NCBI GenBank assembly: GCA_945861955.1
Contig: CAMAWJ010000005.1
Location: forward strand, 1-32,371
From: Bifidobacterium breve
GTDB lineage: Bacteria; Actinomycetota; Thermoleophilia; Gaiellales; F1-60-MAGs149
Direction of reading: 5' to 3'
Length of the DNA stretch: 32,371 bases
Position numbers and translations under genes: made by a program. The notes beneath the pieces were generated by a model. The model was not told the origin of the DNA and made no database searches. It saw only the letters and a list, made by a program, of their open reading frames with translations. Positions 23,883 to 31,373 of this stretch are shown one piece after another (the first letter of the stretch is position 1; each line of letters starts with the position of its first letter).

Positions 23883-25147
23883 CGGGACGACTCCGTCGGA
23901 CCGAAAAGCAGTGGCAGTCGAACCGGTCCAGTGTTGCCCGAATCGGGCAGAAATTCGGGCTCACCGTCGTGCCGCAGATTGGGTAGCCGTTGGGCCAGCA
24001 GGACCAGTGCCTCCGTCATGTCGCCCCGTGCAATGAAATGCCCGAGGCAGTAATGACGCCCACCACCGAAGCCAAAGTGCTTCGGACGGTCCTCGATGCT
24101 CATGTCGAACGCGGGGTTTTCGTACTTGTGCGGGTCGGTGCCGCTCGACTCGGTAAAAAGATGGAGCGTCGTGCCTTGGGAGACCTGAATGCCATCGAGC
24201 TCAAAGTCTTCAGCGGCCTCACGCGTGATCCACGTCGTCGTTGGTCGCATGCGCATGATCTCCTCGACGGCATTGGTGGCCAACTCGGGTCGTTCGCGCA
24301 AGAGTTGCCACTGCTCAGGCTGTCGACAGAAGATGTCGATTCCAAGTCCGAGTTGGTTACGCGTCGTATCGATGCCACCGAAGACGAGCAAAGCGATGTT
24401 TTCTCGGAGCTCTTGGTCGGTCAGGGAGTCGCTGTCGACGTTGGCATCGACGAGGCTCTGGAGAAAATCGTCCTTTGGGTGTTGCTGACGGTCCTCAATC
24501 ATGGTGTCGGCGTAAGCGAGCATGTTGGCAAGTCCAGCCTCCATCTCGACCTGCCGTGCCGAGCCGACGATCGAAAGGCCGAGGCCGATCTGCTCGGACC
24601 AGCCGGCGAGCGTCTCCCACTCGTCCTCCGGAATGCCGAGCAGCTTGCAGACAACTCGCGTGGCGTATGGCTCGGAGAACTGGTGCATAAACTCGCACTG
24701 TCCGTCGTCGACGAAGGCGCCGATCAACTCGTTGGCGAGCGCCTGAAACTCAGGTACGAGATTCGCCACGTGCTTCGATGCGAATGCTGGATTGACGAGC
24801 TTGCGGAGACGAACATGATCTTGTCCCTCACGATTGAGCACAATGTTCGACCACCAGTGAGCCCAGGGGCCAGTGATGTTGTTGTGGCGAGACCAGGCAG
24901 CACTGCCTTGGATCAGGCGCTTGTCGTTGACGAGCGCGTTGACTTCCGCGTAGCGCAGCACTGCGAGCCCGTATGGGGTGCGCGCATACGGGCCAGCAGC
25001 ACGGGCGTCGCGAACGGAATCCGAGCGAATCGAAAACGTCGGATCGTTGATGTCGAGGAAGGGCAGCTCAAGCACGCGATCGTCGACGGCCTGGTCGGCG
25101 CGATCAACGGCGGATGCCGAGTCTTTTGCTGCGTTGGGATCACTCAT
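23879..25147 (-). CDS. cytochrome P450 (bacterial CYP, class I type)
   Basis: 422-aa soluble P450 monooxygenase. Heme loop FGFGGGRHYCLGHFIAR with C367, I-helix GGIDTTRNQL (D260, T261, T262), K-helix EIMR (E296, R299) and C-helix HVRLRKLVNPAF are all intact. Length is standard for bacterial soluble P450s. ATG 25147 is chosen because upstream sequence is antisense to era and compositionally different. A TACGCT box 14 nt upstream would give a leader of about 8 nt. No ferredoxin or reductase follows; instead a signal-less binding-fold protein is coupled to it. Substrate unknown. Confidence 0.95.
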   Translation of the reverse strand: MSDPNAAKDSASAVDRADQAVDDRVLELPFLDINDPTFSIRSDSVRDARAAGPYARTPYGLAVLRYAEVNALVNDKRLIQGSAAWSRHNNITGPWAHWWSNIVLNREGQDHVRLRKLVNPAFASKHVANLVPEFQALANELIGAFVDDGQCEFMHQFSEPYATRVVCKLLGIPEDEWETLAGWSEQIGLGLSIVGSARQVEMEAGLANMLAYADTMIEDRQQHPKDDFLQSLVDANVDSDSLTDQELRENIALLVFGGIDTTRNQLGLGIDIFCRQPEQWQLLRERPELATNAVEEIMRMRPTTTWITREAAEDFELDGIQVSQGTTLHLFTESSGTDPHKYENPAFDMSIEDRPKHFGFGGGRHYCLGHFIARGDMTEALVLLAQRLPNLRHDGEPEFLPDSGNTGPVRLPLLFGPTESSR

Positions 25148-25161
25148 CAACTCTGACAACC

Positions 25162-25167
25162 AGCGTA
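25162..25167 (-). promoter_or_regulatory. probable -10 box (AGTACGCT) of the P450 operon
   Basis: TACGCT on the minus strand, 14 nt before ATG 25147. Longer spacing than the leaderless set, so a short leader of about 8 nt is expected. Confidence 0.45.
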
Positions 25168-25208
25168 CTTGATGCGAGCGATGCGACGGCGGAACTGACG
25201 TGGTCGCG

Positions 25209-25214
25209 TACCCT
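25209..25214 (+). promoter_or_regulatory. -10 box (CGTACCCT) of era, leaderless
   Basis: TACCCT, 6 nt (GCAGGC), GTG 25221. It decides the era start over an upstream in-frame GTG at 25200, which lies ahead of the box. Confidence 0.6.
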
Positions 25215-25220
25215 GCAGGC

Positions 25221-26105
25221 GTGGAGTTTCGCTGCGCACTGATCGGCCTCGCCGGTCGCCCCAATGTCGGCAAGAGCACGCTGGTCAACGCGATCGTTGG
25301 CCAACACGTCACGATCACCTCAAATCGACCGCAGACGACCAGGCGCCGAATTGCCGGAATTGCCCACGGCGATGGTTGGCAGCTCGTGCTCGCGGACCTT
25401 CCAGGCATACAGATTCCGCGCGATGGCCTTACACAGCGGATGGCTAGCAGCGTGCGAGAAACGCTCTCCGACGTCGACCTTGTCTTGCTCGTCCTCGACG
25501 GCACAGAGTCGATCGGTGGTGGCGATCGTGCGAGTGCTGAGGCCGCGTTTGCCGCGGGTGTGCCGGTGATCATCGTCGTCAACAAGACAGATGGCATGTC
25601 GCCTGAACGAATTGGACGGGCGATCGGCGCCGCCGCCGAATTGGGCGACTTCACAGAACTGCACCCGATCTCAGCCATCAATGGTGACGGCGTGCAGGCG
25701 CTCGTTGACGACCTCGTCCGCTTAGCGCCAGAGGGCCCCGCCTTGTTTCCCGACGACGCCAAGTCGTCCGATCCCGTGCGGCTTCAGATTGCCGAACTGA
25801 TCCGAGAGCAGGCCCTGCGCCGGTTGCGCGACGAGGTGCCACACGCGTTGACCGTGGTCGTCGAGGAGTACGAGGCGCCGACGAAGAAGCGGGCGGCGCG
25901 CATTGAGGCGACGATCTACGTGGATTCCAAGTCGCAGCAGGGCATCGTGATTGGTGCCGGCGGCTCGATGATTCGTGCCATCGGCACGTCGGCGCGCCCA
26001 AACATCGAACGGATCATCGGTGCCAAGGTGATGCTCGATCTGCGCGTGCGATCGCAGAGCGGCTGGCGCGACGATCCTGCGCTGCTCGACCGCCTCGGCC
26101 CGTAG
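25221..26105 (+). CDS. era: GTPase Era
   Basis: 294-aa ribosome-assembly GTPase that binds 16S rRNA. G1 GRPNVGKST (12-20), G2 region TSNRPQTTRRRI, G3 DLPG (59-62), G4 NKTD (121-124) and G5 SAIN are followed by a C-terminal KH domain (IVIGAGGSMIRAIGTSARPNIERIIG). G3 is normally DTPG; the Thr is Leu here, a mild deviation. The start is GTG 25221 (EFRCALIGLAGRPNVGKST), set by the leaderless box. It is not beside ybeY or recO as in many genomes but divergent from a P450. Its stop codon forms a palindrome with that of the convergent gene. Confidence 0.96.
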   Translation: MEFRCALIGLAGRPNVGKSTLVNAIVGQHVTITSNRPQTTRRRIAGIAHGDGWQLVLADLPGIQIPRDGLTQRMASSVRETLSDVDLVLLVLDGTESIGGGDRASAEAAFAAGVPVIIVVNKTDGMSPERIGRAIGAAAELGDFTELHPISAINGDGVQALVDDLVRLAPEGPALFPDDAKSSDPVRLQIAELIREQALRRLRDEVPHALTVVVEEYEAPTKKRAARIEATIYVDSKSQQGIVIGAGGSMIRAIGTSARPNIERIIGAKVMLDLRVRSQSGWRDDPALLDRLGP

Positions 26106-26107
26106 CG

Positions 26108-27346
26108 CTACGGCTGGCCGTGGGTGCCAGCGAAGGCACCTGGCGTGTACGTGCACTGAGCATTCCAGAGCAGCCAGCCGCCCACTCCTGTGCGGTCGGC
26201 AGCGTCGATCTGCTCCAGCACCTGTGGTAGACCGTAGTTGATGCCGCCAAGCGTGAAGTCTTGGAGCCAGGGGCGGATCTGAACCGTGCCGCCATTCGTG
26301 CGGCGGCGCCAGTCGGAGAGCGCTGCGGCCACCGTGGGCCCAGGCGTATCACCAGGCTTGCTGATGCCAAACTGGCCATCGGTGAAGTGCGACGGATAAA
26401 CCATCGGATAGATGGCGTCGAGGGTGTTCCTCAATTGACCAGGCTTCTGACCAATGCCGAGCTCGCCGGTCGCCGCGAGTCCGAACATGGCAGCAGACAC
26501 ATGAACGCCGAGTGGCTTGAGCGATCCCGATGCCTTCTTCAGAAACGAGGTGATGGTGTTGTCGCGATTACGACCTGGATCGTGAAAGACCATGTCTGCA
26601 GCATCGCCGTCGGTGGGATAGCGAACGTAGTCAAACATGATTTCGTCAAAGCCCAGTTCGGCGGCATACGTTGCCAACTGGATCGGGTATTCCCATGAGG
26701 CCTCATTGGTGGGGTCAGCCCACGTGATGCCAAGCTCGTTTTTCCAGAGACCACCACGACGAGAGCGGACTGCGGTGGACGGATCCGCGACAGGGGCGTA
26801 GCCATCCTGGAACACAACGATGCGGCCGATCACGTAGAGACCGGCTTCGTGGGCTCGTCGAAGCACCTTGACTGGATCGTAGATATTCATGTGCGCGCCA
26901 GCCTTTTTGGCCGTCGGGATTGGTGTGCTGAAGGCAACCTCGCCGCGCTCATCCTTGATGTCGATCTGAATCGCGTTCATCCCAAGCTTTGGGTCGGCGA
27001 GTTCCATGATCGGCTCGAACATGGTGGGCTCGGCGACGCCGTAGCTCGTGACATGGACACCGCGAACGTGATTCGGCATGGCGATCCGCCCACCAACGGA
27101 TTGCTCGGCCGCCGACTGTTCCGGCAAGGCTTCGGTCACGGGGGGAGCCTGCTTGGGTGTCTCACCACTGCGACTCCACGTGAATGCGAACGCTGCGATT
27201 GCGACGGGCAGCAACAGCACCGCGATCAACATCATGCGTCGCTTGCGCTGAATCGCTCGCGCGCTCGCGCGCTGTTTGGCTCGGCGCGAGTTGCGCATCG
27301 CCTCTTGGTGCGCGTCGTAACGCTTCTGGTCGCGGAAGTCATTCAT
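26108..27346 (-). CDS. membrane-anchored putative glycoside hydrolase (DUF4015/COG1306 type)
   Basis: 412 aa. A basic N-terminus of about 36 residues is followed by one transmembrane helix (MMLIAVLLLPVAIAAFAFTW), a linker, then a TIM-barrel-like domain. Typical family blocks are RGVHVTSYGV, LGMNAIQIDIKDERGEVAF, AHEAGLYVIGRIVVFQD, GFDEIMFDYVRYPTDG, AIYPMVYPSHF and RPWLQDFTLG. The EIMFDYVRYP block with its acidic residues is the likely active-site region. Expected location is outside the membrane, acting on a cell-wall or exopolysaccharide glycan; no substrate is known. GGAG lies 10 nt before the start and a TACTAT -10 box 14 nt before, so it is leadered. A polysaccharide deacetylase lies nearby. 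Confidence 0.88.
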   Translation of the reverse strand: MNDFRDQKRYDAHQEAMRNSRRAKQRASARAIQRKRRMMLIAVLLLPVAIAAFAFTWSRSGETPKQAPPVTEALPEQSAAEQSVGGRIAMPNHVRGVHVTSYGVAEPTMFEPIMELADPKLGMNAIQIDIKDERGEVAFSTPIPTAKKAGAHMNIYDPVKVLRRAHEAGLYVIGRIVVFQDGYAPVADPSTAVRSRRGGLWKNELGITWADPTNEASWEYPIQLATYAAELGFDEIMFDYVRYPTDGDAADMVFHDPGRNRDNTITSFLKKASGSLKPLGVHVSAAMFGLAATGELGIGQKPGQLRNTLDAIYPMVYPSHFTDGQFGISKPGDTPGPTVAAALSDWRRRTNGGTVQIRPWLQDFTLGGINYGLPQVLEQIDAADRTGVGGWLLWNAQCTYTPGAFAGTHGQP

Positions 27347-27360
27347 TTCGTGGACTCCGC

Positions 27361-27366
27361 ATAGTA
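27361..27366 (-). promoter_or_regulatory. -10 box (TACTAT) of the putative glycoside hydrolase gene
   Basis: TACTAT lies 14 nt before ATG 27346 on the minus strand, with GGAG between. A short leader with a ribosome binding site is expected. Confidence 0.45.
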
Positions 27367-27412
27367 GACGAGTTACGAGTGTGATGGAGCGACCGGGGTC
27401 ACGTTGGGCGGG

Positions 27413-27418
27413 TACGCT
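27413..27418 (+). promoter_or_regulatory. -10 box (GGTACGCT) of the deoC-like gene, leaderless
   Basis: TACGCT, 6 nt (CTAAGG), ATG 27425. Identical octamer to the HIT and NUDIX boxes. Confidence 0.65.
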
Positions 27419-27424
27419 CTAAGG

Positions 27425-28099
27425 ATGGCACGACGAACCGGTGATGTGGCTAAATCGATCGAACTGATGCTGCTGCGGCCGCGTCTAACGGCGGGTCAGT
27501 GCGCGGCCTTCTGCGAGGCGGCAATGCAGGCGCACGTGGCAGCAGTCTGCGTGCCACCGACGCATGTGGCGACAGCGAGTGCCGCACTCGTGGGCTCCGA
27601 CGTCAAACTCGTCGCGTTGATCTCGCATCCGTTCGGGACAGATCTGCCCTCGATCAAGGCGCTTGCAGGGCGGAGGGCACTTGAGGATGGTGCGCACGAG
27701 CTCGAGATCGTGGTCGATCTCGCGGCTTTTTCGTCTGGCGATCCGAATCATGTTCGCGATGAACTCACTCGCTGTATCGCCGAGGCCCGAGAAGTTCGAG
27801 CCGAGGTACTCGTACGAGCCGTTGTCGAGACCGGGGTGTTTGACGATCGAACGTTGCGCCTACTCGTGCGTGCGGTGGTGGCAGCCCAGGCGGACATGAT
27901 CGTGACTTCCTCGGGGCTCGTGCCCGAACCTGAGGGTGCCTTGGATGTTGAGCTGCTGCGCGAAGAGGTCGGCGCTGGTGTCGGTGTCAAGGCCGTCCGT
28001 GCCGTGCGGGGCATGGACGAGGTGGCGGAGCTGATTGCGGCTGGCGCGACGCGCGTTGGCGTGTCGAGCCTCGATGTCTTCGCAGAGCCGCAGCGTTAG
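27425..28099 (+). CDS. DeoC-like protein lacking the Schiff-base lysine
   Basis: 224 aa aligning along its whole length with deoxyribose-phosphate aldolase by eye: IELMLLRPRLTAGQC, VCVPPTHV, ISHPFGTDLPSIKALAGRRALEDGAHELEIVVDLA, RAVVETGVFDD, ADMIVTSSG, VGVKAVRAVRGMDEVAELIAAGATRVGVSS. In DERA the reactive Lys sits in the KTSTG motif; here the position is Val (V160 in MIVTSSG). The catalytic Asp of the ExDxV segment is Glu (E94), while the second Lys is kept (K189 in GVKAVRAV). The fold should be intact but classical aldolase chemistry is unlikely, so it may be catalytically dead or changed in function. No other deoxynucleoside genes are nearby. It overlaps the convergent deacetylase by 4 nt. 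Confidence 0.85.
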   Translation: MARRTGDVAKSIELMLLRPRLTAGQCAAFCEAAMQAHVAAVCVPPTHVATASAALVGSDVKLVALISHPFGTDLPSIKALAGRRALEDGAHELEIVVDLAAFSSGDPNHVRDELTRCIAEAREVRAEVLVRAVVETGVFDDRTLRLLVRAVVAAQADMIVTSSGLVPEPEGALDVELLREEVGAGVGVKAVRAVRGMDEVAELIAAGATRVGVSSLDVFAEPQR

Positions 28100-28980
28100 G
28101 AAGACAGCGCGGCTGCGAGACCGCGCACGCCGGTGCTGTTTGAGATTCGGATTCGGCTCAGCTGCAGGGGATCTGCGGCAGAGTGTACGTCCCCCGACTT
28201 GGTCGTCGTGGCTAACACGTAGCCCGCTTGCTTGACCAATTCGACGGATGCTGGGTCGACAGAGCCCGCCGGATAACAGAACCATTGAACCGGGTGGCCA
28301 AGGCGCTTCTCCAGCGTGAAGCGAGAGGCGCGCAGCGTCTTCAGGGCCGCCTTGGGAGTCATGGATGGAATCTCTGTGTGTGAAACGGAGTGTGAGCCGA
28401 TATCCCAACCGCGCTGCTCGAGGGTTCGTAGCTGCGACCACGTCATCCACGTGGGGGCGGTCTTCTTGAGGTTCGCGATGCGATTGGTGATGACGTACGC
28501 CGTGCCGACCATGCCAGCACGGGTCATGATCGGCGCCGCGATCGTGGCGATGCCGCGGTAGCCATCATCGAAGGTAATCATCACCGGCTTGTCCGGCAAC
28601 GGCTTGCCCTCTTCGAGCGCTCTATACAGCTGCATCTGGGTAATCGAGGTGTAGCCGTTGTCCTGCAGCCACTGCATCTCAAGCGCAAACTCACCGGGGT
28701 CGACCGTCAGATCAATGGTCACTGCTGGCTCGTCGCCGGCGAGGACTGCGATGCGGTGGTACATCAGGATCGGTACGCGCACGGTGCGTGTTGGCAAGGG
28801 GTCGGGCAGCGTCAGCAGTGGCACGTCCTTGACTGGCTCGGCAATTGTCGTGGCGTCGGCTTGCGTCGTCGCAGCTGCGGGTGCTGCCGATGAGTTCGTG
28901 GTTTGGTGAAGGAGCGAGGAGCCCGCGACGACGGCAACCACGATTGCCGCGAGGACGACCAGAGCAGGGCGGACACGCAT
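28096..28980 (-). CDS. exported polysaccharide deacetylase (NodB domain)
   Basis: 294 aa with an N-terminal hydrophobic helix (LVVLAAIVVAVVAGSSLL) acting as signal or anchor, an Ala/Thr-rich linker and a carbohydrate esterase 4 domain. VPILMYHRI, motif 1 TFDDGY (D138, D139), motif 2 HSVSH (H197, H201), WFCYPAGS and a C-terminal ATTTKSGDVHSAADPLQLSRIRI are all present. It removes N-acetyl groups from peptidoglycan or another extracellular glycan. The TAGAGT box 9 nt upstream implies a leader of 2-3 nt. It is divergent from the NUDIX gene by 46 bp. Confidence 0.93.
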   Translation of the reverse strand: MRVRPALVVLAAIVVAVVAGSSLLHQTTNSSAAPAAATTQADATTIAEPVKDVPLLTLPDPLPTRTVRVPILMYHRIAVLAGDEPAVTIDLTVDPGEFALEMQWLQDNGYTSITQMQLYRALEEGKPLPDKPVMITFDDGYRGIATIAAPIMTRAGMVGTAYVITNRIANLKKTAPTWMTWSQLRTLEQRGWDIGSHSVSHTEIPSMTPKAALKTLRASRFTLEKRLGHPVQWFCYPAGSVDPASVELVKQAGYVLATTTKSGDVHSAADPLQLSRIRISNSTGVRGLAAALSS

Positions 28981-28989
28981 CCAAGTGCA

Positions 28990-28995
28990 ACTCTA
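28990..28995 (-). promoter_or_regulatory. -10 box (GGTAGAGT) of the deacetylase gene
   Basis: TAGAGT on the minus strand, 9 nt before ATG 28980; near-leaderless. No Shine-Dalgarno fits the remaining space. Confidence 0.5.
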
Positions 28996-29014
28996 CCTGC
29001 TCTTGATTCAGCCC

Positions 29015-29020
29015 TATAGT
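29015..29020 (+). promoter_or_regulatory. -10 box (TATAGT) of the NUDIX gene, leaderless
   Basis: TATAGT, 6 nt (GCCGAG), GTG 29027. It fixes the start over an upstream in-frame GTG that would place the box inside the coding region. Confidence 0.65.
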
Positions 29021-29026
29021 GCCGAG

Positions 29027-29575
29027 GTGGAACAACAGGGACCCAACGCGTGGCAGACCCTCGGCAGGCGTGTACTCCATGATGGTGTAGTCCGCATTGA
29101 GGAACACGACGTTCGCACACCAGAGGGCCGCGACTATCAATTTCCGCTGATTCTCTCGCCAGGATTTGCAAAAGTTGTTCCGTTACTTCCGAATGGCAAC
29201 GTTGTGCTCGTGCGCCAGTATCGCTACGCGATGGGCCTCGAGACCCTCGAGGTGCCAGCAGGTGCGCTCGATGCGGACGAGGAGCCGCTCGACTGTGCGC
29301 GCCGCGAGCTCGGTGAGGAGACGCTCCTCCGGTCGGACGAAATCGAACCGTTGGGAGAGTTCTGTACGAGTCCCGGTCGCATGAACGAGCGTGGCTACAT
29401 CTTTTTGGCGCGCAATTGCATTCCCGATTCAACCGCTGCGCAACACGAGCCGACACTGCCCATCACGATGCCGTTAGCGGACGCGATCGCGATGATTGGC
29501 GGCGAGATCTTGGCGGCGACGAGTTGCTTGGCACTTCTGCTGGCGCAGCGTCGACTCGCCGGGCTCGATCGATAA
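29027..29575 (+). CDS. NUDIX hydrolase, ADP-ribose pyrophosphatase-like
   Basis: 182 aa from GTG 29027. Family features of ADP-sugar pyrophosphatases: VVPLLPNGNVVLVRQYRYAMGLETLEVPAG and the NUDIX box GALDADEEPLDCARRELGEETLL (G-x5-E-x7-REL-x-EE), with the final box Gly replaced by Leu. It probably hydrolyses ADP-ribose or a similar nucleoside diphosphate sugar, in the cytoplasm. The next gene starts 10 nt downstream of its stop, so the two may be cotranscribed. Confidence 0.88.
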   Translation: MEQQGPNAWQTLGRRVLHDGVVRIEEHDVRTPEGRDYQFPLILSPGFAKVVPLLPNGNVVLVRQYRYAMGLETLEVPAGALDADEEPLDCARRELGEETLLRSDEIEPLGEFCTSPGRMNERGYIFLARNCIPDSTAAQHEPTLPITMPLADAIAMIGGEILAATSCLALLLAQRRLAGLDR

Positions 29576-29585
29576 CACTTCGTTC

Positions 29586-31370
29586 ATGACCGCTCTCACG
29601 CCATCCGGACCAAACGCAGCGGGTGTCCACTGGGACCTCTCGTTGATCTGCTCCGACGTTGCCGCTGCTCAGCAGTTGTTGAACGAGACGATTGCTGCAG
29701 CGGAGGCCTTCGACGCCACCTATCGCGGTACCGTCGCAACGCTTGACGCGACGGCGCTTGCTGCTGCCCTGGCCGAGTTGGCCGAGATCAGCAATGCACT
29801 GCATCGGGTGCGGTCGTACGTCGGTCTGCGTCGTAGCGTCGACGTCAACGACGACGAGGCGCGCGATTTTGAGACGGTCGTCGATCAGGGCATGGTGCGC
29901 GCGGGCAATGCGTTGCGCTTCTTCGATCTCGAGTGGATTGCCGTAGACGACGCAGTTGCTCAGCCGTTGATCGACGCCCCGGAGTTGGCAGCCAATCGCC
30001 ATCATCTATCGTCGGAGCGTCGCTTCCGTCCGCACGTGTTGCCAGATGATCAGGAGCGCATGCTGTCCGAGCGCGAGCCGGTCGTGTCTGCTTGGCAGAA
30101 CCTTTTTGCTCAAACCGTCTCGAACATCCGCGCACCGTTTGATGACGGGACCGGTGAGACAGAGAAGACCGTGGACGAGCTGCTGTCGTACGTCCACACC
30201 ACCAATCGCCCAGTGCGGTTGGCTGCTCTCGAGACCTTGTACGTGGCGCTCGAGCCCCACGGCGACGTACTTTCGACCTGCTACGACAGCATTGTCGCGG
30301 ATCGCCTCACGATGGATCGGCTGCGCGGCTACGACTCGCCGATCGCACCGCGGCACCTTTCGAACGAGCTCGAGCCTTCATGGGTAGACGCGATGATGGA
30401 GGCCATTGAGTCGCGCTATGGCATGGCGCAACGCTGGTTTACGAAGAAAGCCGAACTGATGGGGCTCGAGAAGCTGCACCTCGCCGATCAGTACGCGCCG
30501 CTTGGCGAAGGGCGTGCGATGCCGTACGTCGAGGCCTGTGGGATCGTGGAGGATGCGTTCGGGCGCTTCTCCCCCGAGATCCTGCGTGTCTCCAAGAGCG
30601 TCTTTGACGAGCAGCGGGTCGATGCCGAGCCGCGCCAAGGCAAGCGTGGAGGAGCCTTTTGCGCATCGGTTGCTCAGGACGCACAGCCGTTCATCATGCT
30701 CAATCACACCGACACGCTGCGCGACCTAATGACCGTCGCGCACGAGCTCGGCCACGGCATGCACTTTGCCCTGTCGAGCGAGCGTCAGACGGCACTGTCG
30801 ATGCACGCTCCGCTGGCGCTCTGCGAGGTGCCAAGCACCTTCGCCGAACTGTTGGTGTTTGATCGCATGCTGGCCGAAGAGCCCGACGCGGCGACCCGGA
30901 TGGCTTTGATTCGCCAGGAGCTCGAGTCGGGGTTTGCGACGGTCTTCCGCCAGACGATGATGGTGCGCTACGAGCAGGATGCCTACGGCGCTCGCAGCGA
31001 GGGGCAGGCACTCACGAAGGACCGCCTTGCCGAGTTTTGGATTGCCCGCAACAAGGCGTACTACGGGGATTCGATGGAGCTGCCAGAGGGGTACCGTCGT
31101 GGCTGGTCCTACATCCCACACTTCATCAACACGCGGTTCTACACCTACGCCTACGCGTTTGCACACCTCGCGAGCCTCACGCTCTACGCGCTCTATCGCG
31201 AGGACGGCGACGCCTTCGTCGGTCCGTACCTCGACTTCCTGGCAACGGGTGGCAGCAAGTCGCCGGGCGAGCAGCTTGGTGCGTTCGGGATCGATCTTGC
31301 CGACGCGGCGACGTGGGGTAAGGGTCTCGACGAGATGGAGCGCATGCTCGAGCTCGCGCTCGAGGGCTGA
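29586..31370 (+). CDS. pepF: oligoendopeptidase F-like M3 metallopeptidase
   Basis: 594-aa cytoplasmic zinc peptidase that cuts short peptides. The zinc motif is TVAHELGHGMHFAL (H386, E387, H390), with the conserved downstream Glu in LCEVPSTFAELLVFD. C-terminal PHFINTRFYTYAYAFAHLASLTLYALY is the family signature block. Length matches PepF. ATG 29586 is chosen; the longer open frame lies in the NUDIX gene. Upstream, TAACAC overlaps the NUDIX stop codon 7 nt before ATG and may be a weak -10 box. Followed after 3 nt by the methylaspartate ammonia-lyase gene. Confidence 0.94.
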   Translation: MTALTPSGPNAAGVHWDLSLICSDVAAAQQLLNETIAAAEAFDATYRGTVATLDATALAAALAELAEISNALHRVRSYVGLRRSVDVNDDEARDFETVVDQGMVRAGNALRFFDLEWIAVDDAVAQPLIDAPELAANRHHLSSERRFRPHVLPDDQERMLSEREPVVSAWQNLFAQTVSNIRAPFDDGTGETEKTVDELLSYVHTTNRPVRLAALETLYVALEPHGDVLSTCYDSIVADRLTMDRLRGYDSPIAPRHLSNELEPSWVDAMMEAIESRYGMAQRWFTKKAELMGLEKLHLADQYAPLGEGRAMPYVEACGIVEDAFGRFSPEILRVSKSVFDEQRVDAEPRQGKRGGAFCASVAQDAQPFIMLNHTDTLRDLMTVAHELGHGMHFALSSERQTALSMHAPLALCEVPSTFAELLVFDRMLAEEPDAATRMALIRQELESGFATVFRQTMMVRYEQDAYGARSEGQALTKDRLAEFWIARNKAYYGDSMELPEGYRRGWSYIPHFINTRFYTYAYAFAHLASLTLYALYREDGDAFVGPYLDFLATGGSKSPGEQLGAFGIDLADAATWGKGLDEMERMLELALEG

Positions 31371-31373
31371 GCG

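Noticed and set aside
25148-25762. N-terminal extension of the P450 frame
   Set aside because: It is antisense to era and Ser/Pro/Thr-rich; the P450 is full length from 25147.
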